Of a stretch of 64,000 nt of DNA, positions 9,435 through 20,169 are shown piece by piece. The notes under the pieces were generated by a model. It was not told where the DNA came from. It searched no databases and worked only from the letters and a program-made list of their open reading frames with translations. Made by a program: the position numbers and the translations under genes. The DNA comes from Fistulifera solaris (lineage: Eukaryota; Bacillariophyta; Bacillariophyceae; Naviculales; Stauroneidaceae): positions 682,001 to 746,000 of the forward strand of contig AP026167.1 in assembly GCA_030295235.1 (NCBI GenBank). Direction: 5' to 3'. The stretch's first letter is position 1. The number at the start of each line of letters is the position of its first letter.

Positions 9435-10595
9435 ATGGTTCAATTGTATTCTTCGCTAGAGCAGGAGCAAGCCGGGTCTCGTAACAACAGCTCGGATGAT
9501 GATGAAATCGTTAGTAAATACTCGTGGGGACCAGGAGGATGGCTCCAGCTCTTTCTTTTCGAATTCAAAACATCGCGACGTGTTCGAGGATTCACTATAA
9601 GTGGCCTTTTGCTAGCACTGATTGTATTCATCTGGACTACACGAGAAATTGTAGAGGAAATCGAATATGAACTTCATATTTTCGAAAACAGAAACGAATT
9701 GAACGCAGCCGTCGACCAGTATCTGCTCAATGCTACGACCCTTCCTCCGATCCGTTACTGGAAAGTAGGAAAAGTAGAGGATTTTTCGTCGCTATTTGAA
9801 TCGGCTCAAGACTTCAATGAGGATATCAGTCAATGGGATACATCATCGGCGACATCGTTTCATTTCATGTTCCGAAACGCGCGTGTCTTCAACCAGAGTA
9901 TTGGAAGCTGGAACACCGAGCGAGTAGTCGACATGAGTGGCATGTTTCAAGGAACCGAGGCGTTCCATCAAGATTTGGGTCTGTGGCAAACAACGAGAGT
10001 TACAAATATGGCGCTCATGTTTGCTCGAACGGCACATTTCAACGGTGACATAAGTACATGGGACACTTCAAACGTGAAGAATATGGCCTCCATGTTTAGT
10101 CATGCTACCAAATTCAATGGAGACATTGGATCATGGCAGACGGGCCGTGTGACGGATATGTCGGCCATGTTTCTGGAGGCTGCCGTTTTTGATCGAAACA
10201 TTGGACGATGGAGTACTAGCTCGGTAGAAGACATGTCGGAAATGTTCGCCAACGCACGGTCGTTCAATCAAAATATCGGTTCATGGGATACATCCCGTGT
10301 GGAGAACTTCGATCTAATGTTTTTCGATGCCAAGTCATTCAATCAAGACATCTCTTCGTGGAATGTTCGGAGTGTGAACAGCAAGAACGGATACGGCTTT
10401 ATTAGTATGTTTGATGGTGCTACGCGATTTCGTCAGAATATGTGTCCTTGGAAAGATACTAGTTTTGCTGCCGCTACGGAATCATTGGAAGAAGAATGGC
10501 GCAAGCGCGCCACAGATGCGAATATGTTTACGAATACATCCTGTGCGTATCCGGATGATCCACCGACTAGCTTCTGTCGTAATTGTACGGAGTAA
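9435..10595 (+). CDS. Membrane-anchored DUF285 (BspA-like) repeat protein
   Basis: A 386-aa protein from the ATG at 9435 (an upstream in-frame start at 9393 is possible). An acidic cytosolic head of about 50 residues precedes one transmembrane helix ('ISGLLLALIVFIWTT'). The remainder is a run of about eight 24-25-residue units of the form MFxxAxxFNxDIxxWdTSxVxxMs, ending in a Cys-rich tail ('MCPWKDT', 'SFCRNCTE'). DUF285 repeats were first seen in mycoplasma and other bacterial surface proteins and are expanded in diatoms. A surface or secretory-pathway role is inferred. There is no intron. Confidence 0.85.
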   Translation: MVQLYSSLEQEQAGSRNNSSDDDEIVSKYSWGPGGWLQLFLFEFKTSRRVRGFTISGLLLALIVFIWTTREIVEEIEYELHIFENRNELNAAVDQYLLNATTLPPIRYWKVGKVEDFSSLFESAQDFNEDISQWDTSSATSFHFMFRNARVFNQSIGSWNTERVVDMSGMFQGTEAFHQDLGLWQTTRVTNMALMFARTAHFNGDISTWDTSNVKNMASMFSHATKFNGDIGSWQTGRVTDMSAMFLEAAVFDRNIGRWSTSSVEDMSEMFANARSFNQNIGSWDTSRVENFDLMFFDAKSFNQDISSWNVRSVNSKNGYGFISMFDGATRFRQNMCPWKDTSFAAATESLEEEWRKRATDANMFTNTSCAYPDDPPTSFCRNCTE

Positions 10596-10681
10596 AAAAT
10601 GGAGAGCAGAGGACAAACAGACAAATAGAAGGAAACTCATGAAAAAATACTAATAGGACATCATTGCCATGCTAAGAATTA

Positions 10682-13600
10682 CTATTCAAAGTCAAGGGGA
10701 GAGCGCTTATGACGTGTCGCGGTCTGCTTTTTCGCCTTTGGCATTGAAAGTTGCATCCTCAACGGTTTTCTTCCTTCCTTCTCGAGCTCCTCCAAAACAC
10801 ACGATTCTTTCAACTTCGACTCTTTCTCGTCGGTATCCTGGGAATCTTTTATTTGATCATCCGCAGCAGGTGGCACCTTTGTTGTGGCTACTTTGGCCAC
10901 CCAATCCAATGCTTGCTCACGTTGAGCCATTCTTGCAAAGACACTTCCACCAACTCTTCTCATCGTCGCTCTCATGTTTGTAAGTTCCTGAACTTGCTTT
11001 TCATAAATCGATTTTTGAAGCTTGATAACTTCGAAATAAGACTCCTCGTGCTGTCCATTCTCGTCCTCGTCGAAGTAAGGCATTTCGAAGTCCGTAGCTT
11101 CCCGGCGCTGTGTTGTCTTGCGGACGAGCCGGATTTTGGGGTCTTTATCAATTACTGGGGCCTGAGTGCTTCCTTCTTCTCGTTCCTTTTTCCAGCCAGC
11201 TCGAATCTTTTCTTCTTCTGCTCTCTCCGCGGCAGCAATCTCTCGCTCTGCATTTGAATGATCTATACGTTCTCGTTCTAGTCTATCGCTGACACTCAAC
11301 ATCATTTTATTTATTGCCATCTCCAGCTTCCTCGACATGAACACCGCTGATTCATATGCCCTTCCCGAGTCCGTGTCCGTACCCTTCCACCGAGAATTGT
11401 ATCTCAAAGCATTCGAAAAGATCAACCGCAAGTCCGCAATTACATCGCTGAATTTTGTGTAATGTCGTTTCTTAAGGTTACGATTGACAGCATCCCAGTC
11501 CATTGGTTTTGCAATGAAGGCTTTGTAATCTGGGGGATAAAACGTTTTGATGAAGTAACCCATTTGCTTTACATCGGACTGGTGACGGAGTGCTTTCAAC
11601 AATTTCTCACATTCCGCTTCTTGCCAGGTATAACGATCTCCTTCCAAACTTCGTTCGATGGGCTCTTTCATCAACAACTCTTCCATTTCTTGGCGAGCTT
11701 TTTTCCTGTTACCTTCGGTCAATTTCCAGCTGAAAGGTGGGAGACTATCAGCTGTCGGTTCGTCCACTAGTTCAGAGTTAGCGTCGACGTATTTTTGCAG
11801 CAGTTCTAACGACATCCAACGTGAATATCGCAGTAAGTGAACCGATGCATCATAATATGCACAAGACAGTGGGTCGCCTATGTCACGGCCATCTTTGTTG
11901 AATCGGATAGCATTTGAAAAACTAAAGCAACATCTTGAAGAAAGTCTTCTGGGGTGGCATACTTGTTGCCTGCCAGAAGCGTGCATTCTACCGTTGTCAA
12001 ATCCATTGGTTTGCGGATTTTCGTAGAGTAGCTTTCGCGCAGATCCGGGAAGAGAATTGGAACGGGGACATGGAAGATGAACTTTGGACGCGAAGCTGAG
12101 ATCCAGGGATGTTTCATTAATTCTTTTATGTATCGGGCACAGTCGCCTTCCCACGATTGTAAGCTGTTGAGCGACCGCCGTAGTGGGAATGCTTCTTTCA
12201 CCCTTGCAATAGCAATGTGCAAAGGCACGGGTTGATTTGGTTTTGTCGGGACAGCACTCGCCGAGCCCGCTTTTCTTTGGGGTAGTCCTGGAAGAGTTTT
12301 CGGAGATTTGCTCCTAACAACTTCTTGCGCAGTTGCAGCACCCGGTGCTGCAGAAATAGATATTCGCGGTGCCGTTTTACCTTTAGAAGCGCCAGCACTG
12401 CTCATCTTTATGTTTCGAGAGACTATATCTACCTTTTCGGAAGCTGCATTCAAAGTAGTAGGAGCAGGAGCTGCATTATAAGAAGGGTCTTCGAACGCTC
12501 GGACTTTGGAATAAAAAAGAGCGCGATACTTTTTAGGCCAAACTTTGCCATAGCAACCAAATGGTCACCAGCTCGTTGTGAATTATAGATCTCGCAGTTC
12601 CTAAACATCAGATTGACATCATAATCGAAATCCTCTAGTGTTTCGTAGACATCAGCGTTTGCTTTCTTTTCAATGGATTGCAAGTCTATGGGTTCCTCGA
12701 CAAAGTTCAAATAGTCAGGGAACACGGTTATTGAAACAGGCTTCTCAAAAGGACCCATCGCTGCTTCGGTGATCTTGGTTGCTTTATCAGTATAGTTGAT
12801 TGATCGTAGTTCTTGTAAAACGTCGATAAAAAGCGATGAAGGCGGCTTCGGTGTAGAAACGGGCATTGCTTCAAGCTGACGATCGTTGGTGCCCTTGGTC
12901 GACTTAGCGTAACGAGCGAGCTGATCCAGCTGGCGTGTCAAGCATTCATTGAGACGATTGGCTTGCTCGACAAAATGCGGCCATCCTCGCGATCGCTGTA
13001 GTACTTGTTACAGTTCGTAATCACTAGACGACAATCGGTAGCAAATTCTTCCACACTCTGGTAGCGCGCCTCAATCAAATTGGCAGTTATAGTTCCAAAG
13101 TCCATCGGCTTCCCAACCTTCTCCAAATAATCCGGCGGAAAGTTTCCACCGCAATAGTGCGACACGGGGTGTAAGAAGTACAAAACGGTCGGTTGTCCAT
13201 CGGTTGGGTTGGTCAAGTTGTACAAAGTATCCAGGATTTCAACGCACAATTTCCAGCAGAAGATCACGGGCGGATAAGCTCCTTCCGATGGCAGCCCTAA
13301 GAACAGCTTGAGCAGATACTCCACGCTTTCAAAGACCTCACAAGCGACAGGCCTCAAACTGTCTCTTATCGATGTGTTGAATATCAAGCAGTTGGCGAAT
13401 ATTCGTCGAAGATCCAAAACAAAGTCGGCTACCTTGGTATGCCTGCCATTCTCCAGTCGATTCTGTAAGGTTGTCAAGTCCATGGGATTTTTGATCTTGC
13501 TTTTGTAATCCGGCAAGATATTTCGATCCTGAACAGGCTGCAGGAACCAGTTAATGGTTTTCGTATGTCTCCGCCGCAATCCCAATAATATCTTGGAGCA

Positions 13601-14580
13601 TTGCTTCTTATCTTTTGCTGCGATACCTCCACCTGGGGTCACTTTTTTCGTCTTCTTTTGTTCTTGTCTTTGGGGACGTCCTTCCTAGTCTTTTGCTGTT
13701 GTTGCTGCTCTGCAACGCCTTTTGGAAGTTCTTTCCCTCTTGAATTTCCCGCTTTTGAGCTGACTTTGATTGTTTTTGTATTTGACTTCGAAACGTTGTC
13801 GGACGAGGGAGCTGGATCTGGTAGGGAAGCAGGGGCTGACGCTGGCTTTAAATTGATACGAAGCTTTGGTTGTGCTGTTTTAGCTTTCGCTGGTTCATCA
13901 GGTGGATCAGCTGTACCCGTGATGGATGGACTCGACGCTACTTTGAGTTTCAAAGATATTTTGGCCTTTTTCGCTGGAGGCGGACCCGAACTTGGGGAGA
14001 AAGATTGCTGTTCATCGGGCAGGGCTTCCGACGAAGGGGTCGGACGTTTCACCAACAGATTAATTTTGGGTTTCGACTGGCCACTGTTTTCTGATCTCGG
14101 CTGTTCTAGACTCTTTCTTTCCTTTCCAACAGCCTTTAGCATATCCTTTGCCATTTTGGCGATCCATTTTGTCGGTTTATCGCTGTGATATAGAACTGCA
14201 TTGTCAAACACTTTGTTCAAATCTTGCCAGAAAAACGAGGAGCTGTCATAATGCCCACTTTGTAATCGATTCGACAATGTCTGCAAATCCAACGGCTCTG
14301 GAATCAAATCCAGATATCCCGGAACTTGCGTTAAATCGAACGGCTGTAGGAACAAGTAGTTCTTTCCTTTGTATTTTTCCGACTGTAGATTGCGGAGCAC
14401 TCTCTCGGCAACCTCTCGCTCATTTCCACTCCACATAGTCCGGCGTCGTCCTCCCGCGTATATAGTCAGTCGACCGCTGTTTGTTGTCTTTGTTATGCGA
14501 AGCTCAAGTAATATTGCACCGTATAAATTACTATCCACTTCGAATGCATCGCCTGCAGCGACCGCGTTGACAGTTGACAT
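10682..14580 (-). CDS. Polybromo-like protein with six bromodomains (four frame breaks)
   Basis: Five consecutive reading frames on the minus strand form one protein of about 1300 aa once four single missing bases are assumed, all in homopolymers: 13643-13648, 12972-12975, 12530-12534 and 11917-11921. Bromodomain-type segments occur six times, each with a PMDL-like ZA-loop motif ('PEPLDLQTL', 'KNPMDLTTL', 'GKPMDFGTI', 'EEPIDLQSI', 'RKPMDLTTV', 'AKPMDWDAV') and a downstream 'F.N...YN/FN' acetyl-lysine Asn region. A Lys/Pro/Ala-rich linker follows the first. Six bromodomains match animal polybromo (PBAF subunit) in number; no BAH or HMG domain is evident. The C-terminus is a charged coiled coil. 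Chromatin binding is inferred from the family. Confidence 0.8.
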
Positions 14581-15610
14581 GCGATGAACTAATGAACGCG
14601 GTGCAGCACTTGCACTGTCTCTCTATGTGTCAGATTTTCATGACTCACCTCTCTAGATTTCAGTCCCGAAAATTTCCAATTCATCTATGAATGAATAATT
14701 CTGCCATAGATTCTACTCACTAATGATTTTCAACTTTGAATTGAAGTAAATCCTAATCCTAAACTAACACTCATTACGACTAAAATTCCCGATCGAACTC
14801 TACGCAAAGTCGGTCATCTTGATGATATCCCCAATAGTGAACGAATAAGACGAGAAAAAACACAAGACCCTTTCCATTACAAGTACCGGTACAAATTTTA
14901 CAACGTATAATGATCAAATAATCCTACAAAACGATTTGAATGAGTTTGAAAGACGATGCCTCATGGGAGTAACACGTGAGCCTTTCCAGAGCGAAACGCT
15001 TCCCATTGAACTTCGACCATGGCTTTACCTCTCCGATGCGTTCACAATCTTGAAAGTCAAAAGTGTTCACGAACGAGGATTGACCTGGGTATCCGACATC
15101 CCGGTACCGGTACCGGTATCTTGGTATTTGCCAAGTGGACTGTGGATAAAAATGCACATCAAACTAGAAACCAGAAAGAATTTTGAGAACAACCAGTCTA
15201 TTATTCTTATACTTTTTGTAAAAAAATAGGACCCAGTCGCGAATCTTAGCCCAGGCGATAACAACCTGCGGTGCCTGCGGACCGTGGTTCGTTTTGTCCC
15301 GGATTCTCGATGCGACAAGGTACTATAGGATCATGATGTGCAACTCGTTGTTTTCCCAAAAGGACCGTTGCATAAGATCTGTTTCCACTTGTGTCGCAAT
15401 ACCAAGGAGTCGTCGTATTTCCCTTGTCTAACAACTGCCACTCAACCATAATGATAGCAAGCAAAGATCCCTTTTCTCGTCACTTCGACACGGTGCAAGG
15501 AGTCGACGGACATTGGAAATTACCTTTGTTCGAGATACATCCCATCATGCGAGCTCGCAGCTCTCCACATTTTCGCTTGCGGCACGAAATCCTTTCTTTT
15601 CGTCAGCCCG
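14581..15610. other. Intergenic stretch with GGTACC units
   Basis: About 1 kb between divergent genes. It holds GTACCGGTAC at 14882-14893 and a triple GGTACCGGTACCGGTA at 15101-15121. A reading frame ending near 15666 begins with an Arg-rich segment from 15548 and could be a missed mitochondrial-type leader of the next gene in another frame; this is not demonstrable. No RNA gene was seen. Confidence 0.4.
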
Positions 15611-17155
15611 ATGCAGTCAAACGTAGGATCGATGTCAAACAAAAACGCTTCTTTTCGTATGCGTAATCTACGACTTAAAAGTGATCAATCGGATCCGGCA
15701 AGAAAGACAAATAATGAAGAACCACCCGCTATAGCTCCTGGATCGAAGCCTCACTCTGCCATCGCGGTTCAATTGGAAGAGCGACTGAAACGAGTAGTTA
15801 GCGATTTAAACCTGAGTGATCAGCTTTCGGTAATAGGGATTGCTGTCCTTACGGCTCTCATTTTGACGGCTCCTTATGTTATTCGGCAAATGAAGAAATC
15901 GGGCCGCGAAGATTATTCGGTCACATCGGAGGATCCGGTAGATGATTTGACCATGGTTGTGAGACGCGCTTGGGACGAGGAAGACGAGGATGAATCATCC
16001 CGCAAAAGCGCTGTCGAAATCATGCTCAAGGATATTTTGAAATCGCAAGGACTGCAGCAAGCAGCACAGGATTTTCTCATTCGGATTTTAGAGGCTCCCG
16101 AGTTCCAGGCGGCGCTGCAACGTTTGGTAAAAACGCTTTGGGCGGATTTAATATCGGATAAGGAAACTGTGGCACAAGTGATTCGATTGCTGCAAATAGC
16201 CATTCAAGATCCGGCTGTCAAGAAAGCGGCTCAACTTCTTGTGCTTCAACTTGTTCAAGATCAGCAAGTCAAAGAATCGCTCATTGAGCTAATCAAAAGT
16301 TTGGGTGCCGAAAAGGCTGTTCTGGATGCTACTCAGACTCTTTTAACAGAGGCTGCGCATAATGCCTTGAATGATGCTGAAATATTAGATCATTCGATGG
16401 AATTCGCGACGGACGTGGTGGGAGATGATGTCGTCCAGCGAACGGCCGGCGAGGCACTGCGCAAATCAGTGGGACACGCGTTTAGACCTGCATCCACGGT
16501 TCTGTTGACAGCGGCGGGTATCGGTTTGATGGTCTTTGGTGTAGCTACAATTGGCTATGCCAGATCGTCCGACCAAGAAATAGTTCTGTTGGAAACAGCT
16601 GCTAGATCACTTCAAAGCAATGCCTCATATGGGATCATGAGGATCGTCACTTGGCCCTTTCGTGCAGTGCAGGGCATCTGGACCGATGCAGAAATTGTGT
16701 TGTGGAAGCCTTTGTGTTGGCTTCAAGATAGTGCCGCACGAATTTCGGATCAAGCAATGTCGTTGGTTGCAGATTCGTTCGACTACGTGTTGAGTCTACC
16801 AAGTCGAGGAAGTGCAGCGGTGATGCACGCCTTGTCGCAAGCGGGACAGTCCACTGCTGATGGCGTTGTTGCCTTTGTTGATCGATTGGTTCACAAGATC
16901 GGCTCCTTGGCGTGTTCATACAAAAGTGAATTGATAGCAGCCATCACTCAGGTGTTAAGGGCAGCTGTTGATTTCGTATTGGAGTTCGCTCAATCCAATA
17001 GCCAGATCGCGATGGCATCAGCGACCTCTGTTTTCCACAAAGGGAAAACTTCTGTTCATGTTGCTGACAAGGCTATCATCGATTACTACAACAGGTTGCT
17101 CGAACTTTTGGAAACCCTTTTGGAGCAGCTGCGTTCATCCATACGAATTGAGTAG
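15611..17155 (+). CDS. Unrecognised helical membrane protein, 514 aa
   Basis: Not recognised. The N-terminal 60 residues are polar and basic. One hydrophobic segment lies near residues 75-93 ('IGIAVLTALILTAPYVI') and a second near 300-318 ('LLTAAGIGLMVFGVATIGY'). The region between them is strongly helical and rich in Leu/Ala/Gln ('LLQIAIQDPAVKKAAQLL'), with HEAT-like periodicity. The C-terminal half is amphipathic. The basic start would suit an organellar leader, but the true start may lie upstream in another frame. It is divergent from the polybromo-like gene. Confidence 0.6.
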   Translation: MQSNVGSMSNKNASFRMRNLRLKSDQSDPARKTNNEEPPAIAPGSKPHSAIAVQLEERLKRVVSDLNLSDQLSVIGIAVLTALILTAPYVIRQMKKSGREDYSVTSEDPVDDLTMVVRRAWDEEDEDESSRKSAVEIMLKDILKSQGLQQAAQDFLIRILEAPEFQAALQRLVKTLWADLISDKETVAQVIRLLQIAIQDPAVKKAAQLLVLQLVQDQQVKESLIELIKSLGAEKAVLDATQTLLTEAAHNALNDAEILDHSMEFATDVVGDDVVQRTAGEALRKSVGHAFRPASTVLLTAAGIGLMVFGVATIGYARSSDQEIVLLETAARSLQSNASYGIMRIVTWPFRAVQGIWTDAEIVLWKPLCWLQDSAARISDQAMSLVADSFDYVLSLPSRGSAAVMHALSQAGQSTADGVVAFVDRLVHKIGSLACSYKSELIAAITQVLRAAVDFVLEFAQSNSQIAMASATSVFHKGKTSVHVADKAIIDYYNRLLELLETLLEQLRSSIRIE

Positions 17156-17215
17156 ATGTAACACTGATCATTATTTATAATACTACGCAGAATAAAATGT
17201 TTAGGATCCCGGAAA

Positions 17216-19789
17216 CTATTCGTCGCTGGTATCATCCTCAAAATCAGAAGATACATATTTCGCCTGAGTTTTGTCGAACTTCTTTATCTTGGCATTGACG
17301 ATGAAAGTCTGCAAAAGGAAGAAACCAGCGCCAGCCAATCCAAGAGATCGGAACAGACTCTTGCTAGCCAAACCGGCCACGTTTAAGCAAAGCGACGCAA
17401 GCAGCATGTTTTCTACAGCACCCTGTCTCAATCCCATTCGCTCAAGCGATTTTTCGTTTTCAAGCGATCTTACACGAATCTTCAGCGATCCAGTTTCGAT
17501 TGCGCGGACTGTTTCTTCGATGTAAGCGATTTTACGAGGTTGCATGATGGCAGTATTGATGTCGTCCTTGTTCAAACCCGTTGCTTTTTTGGAAAATGGA
17601 GAAATTCTTTTCTGATTCGGATGCATACCCTTTTTCAGCGTCAATGAATTTCTCAATGAATGGCTGGGCGAGCTTGCCCAGATCGAAGTCCGGGTCCAAC
17701 TCTTTGCCGATACCTTCTACGCACACGTAAGCTCTGAATACAAAAGTAAACGTGCTAGGAAAACGGAAGGAGTTGTTCTCTGTAAGTGTCTGGAGGTCAG
17801 TACCCAGAGTCTCTTTGATATTCTTTCCTTTGCTCTTTCCTAATTGAGCGTCCTTGAAGGATCGCATAAAATATCTCGAAAGCTTTTCCACCGCGAGACG
17901 ATCTGCTCCCTTAGACAACACGCCAGCTTGCTCTACCCCGTTGACTAGTTCTTTTGCGTTCCGGGCTAGTTGCAGGTCCGAAATCATCGGCCCGCCAGCA
18001 AACAATGCTTTGCAAAAAGTCTTCAACCCATTGCTGACGTTCGGCTTTAATTCATCCATTTGTCCGAAATCGTAAAAGACAAGGTTTCCTTGTTTGTCGA
18101 CACACAAATTTCCCCCTTTTAAGAAGTATCGAATTGTGAGATTAAACAATAGTAGCCAACTGCAAAGAGAAGAAAACCGAAAAGCTTTACGTACGAGTGG
18201 GGATCGCAATGGAAATAGGACGTTTCTATGACTTGTCTAAGGAACGAATCAGCCACTCTTTTCGCGAGAAGCTTGCGATCTAGTTCGTACTCCTCAATTG
18301 TTTTAATGTCCGTCAGCTTCATTGACTCTACGAACTCCATGACCAAAACCCGGGGTGTAGTGACCTCTCGATACACACGAGGTACTCGTACCCACTCAAT
18401 GTCCGCAAAGTCACGAGCAAAGCGCTCCGCGTTTTTGGCTTCGTTCAGATAGTCAATTTCGCGGTACAGCTGTCGCTCCGATTCGTCGTAAATACTCACC
18501 CAATCGCGGTCTGCACCATCCGACTTGGGGTCAAATTTCTCGAGAAGTACAGCCAGTTTACGAAGATTCTTCAGATCAATATCGAACAATTCTTTTAACC
18601 CAGCGCGCTGCACTTTGATGGCCACTTTGGTCCCTTTGTAAAACGCGGTATGAACCTGACCTAAGCTTGCAGCCTTAAGTGGTTCCGGTGAGAAGTCACG
18701 AAAGATTTCGTCGACTGGCCGCCCAAGTTCTTTCGATACAATCTCCTTCGCTCGTGCTCCACTGAATCCGGGAACCTCATCTGTCAAGGTTTTCAAAACA
18801 TCGGTATACGTTTTCGGAAGAACATCCGTGCGAGTCGAAGCAACTTGTCCCAGCTTGACAAAGGAAGGTCCCAATCTCAGTAAGTTGTCTCGAATAAACT
18901 CGGCTGCTTCTACTTGTGCTTTTGTAATTTCCTCTTCACTCGCTCCCTTCTTTCTCATTTTTCGGGGCTTCAGTACTCGAAACACAGCTTTGAGAGCAAA
19001 CTTCCAGACTTCGGCGTTTCGTTTAATGGAAGAAGAATTGGCGCGTTCTTCCCACCCTCTTTCTAAAAGTTCACCGTCAGTTAGACCACTCAAATCTTCC
19101 TCTTTTTCCCTCTTTAAAGATTTTCCGAACGCAGATCGAACGGCACCCATTACCGAAGAAATTTTCGACTTCCATGTACTACTTGTAATTGATTCAACGG
19201 CCGACATCTCGGCTTCGTCATCTTCCTCTTGTTCATCATCATCGAGAGAGCCACGACTGATCAGTTTCAACGTTTTTCCAATGGTTGCTTTCATGCGTAG
19301 CCGCAAACTCTGCTTGGACTCTTCATCGACACAGAGTTCATCCTTGGCTTCACCCGTAAGAGGATTGATTTCACATTCCTCATCGACCAATTCTTCGGCG
19401 ATTTTCTCCGCCTCTAGTTCTACTTCTTCCAATAATAGTATCTCGGCCACATCCTCGTTTTCTAACACTAGTGCAGCGGTTGCCGTGGCGTTTTCCAACA
19501 AGTCCGATACGGTTTCGTTTATGGGTTCCAGTTCCTTTGCGTCAATACTGACGGCTTCCACGACTGCCTTTGCCGTTTCTTCAATCGATTCGATAACGGC
19601 GGTCTGATTGCTCCCTGGCTCATCTTTCGTAGTCTTCTGTTCCACGATAGCTTCATCGAGGGTCGAAGCCATCAAGGCAAGCGTTGAAGGAAATTGTCCA
19701 TTCTTCGGTTGAAAGGTTCTGGGTACATGATGATGATTCGTAAAGGCAACTGCGGGCACAAACGTGCACAGCAAAACGGAAATCTTCAT
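17216..19789 (-). CDS. Plastid ABC1/ADCK-type atypical kinase (second copy), with frame breaks
   Basis: The start at 19789 opens 'MKISVLLCTFVPAVAFTNHH', a signal peptide with an AVAF plastid motif. A long acidic Glu/Ala-rich region follows, then the kinase-like domain: 'FVKLGQVAS' (KxGQ), 'AASLGQVHTA', 'VAIKVQRAG', 'HCDPHS' and 'FYDFGQMDEL'. An intron runs from 18194 to about 18116. The acceptor only keeps frame if the G5 run (18112-18116) has one G too many. A second extra base lies in the T6 run 17585-17590, after which a helical C-terminus with a hydrophobic pair continues to 17216. Corrected length is about 830 aa. The neighbouring first ABC1K differs clearly, so this is not a recent duplicate. 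Confidence 0.82.
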
Positions 19790-20169
19790 CTTTCTTGTTG
19801 CTTTCAATGACAAATAATGATGAAAACTCTCATGTATGTGCGTCAATGATGGCTTTTTGTTGTCCTCTTTTATGTTGCAGCGCATTTACCAGAGTTTAGC
19901 AACACGTACGCCATTTTCTTTAGTGCTACTACGACCCGTATCACGTTTGCACTCTACAGGTTTAAAGTAGGTTGGAGCACCCTATAATTTTCGGCGACTG
20001 CCTGGGAAATTTTTGTTGCAATGGAAAAATAGACACAACTTCCAAAAGTAAATGTCATCGATTTCTTTCCACATCATGACCGTTTACAGCCGACAATAGA
20101 CAACAATCGAATCGAATCGAATCGAATCGAATCGAAAATCTCCCATTGCACTTTCAAGTCGTTATATAG
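19790..20169. other. Divergent intergenic region with an ATCGA microsatellite
   Basis: The 380 bp between the second ABC1K and the 410-aa gene contain a pentanucleotide run (ATCGA, about six units) at 20106-20136, about 35 bp before the next start codon. No gene or RNA was recognised. Confidence 0.6.

Noticed and set aside
10682-14580. Chain of reading frames with 4-bp ATGA overlaps, resembling a bacterial operon
   Set aside because: Each overlap sits at a homopolymer where one extra base restores continuous bromodomain sequence; introns elsewhere show the DNA is nuclear.
17216-19789. Recent tandem duplication giving the two ABC1 kinases
   Set aside because: The two proteins differ in leader, signature motifs, intron positions and C-terminus; they are old paralogues that happen to be near each other.
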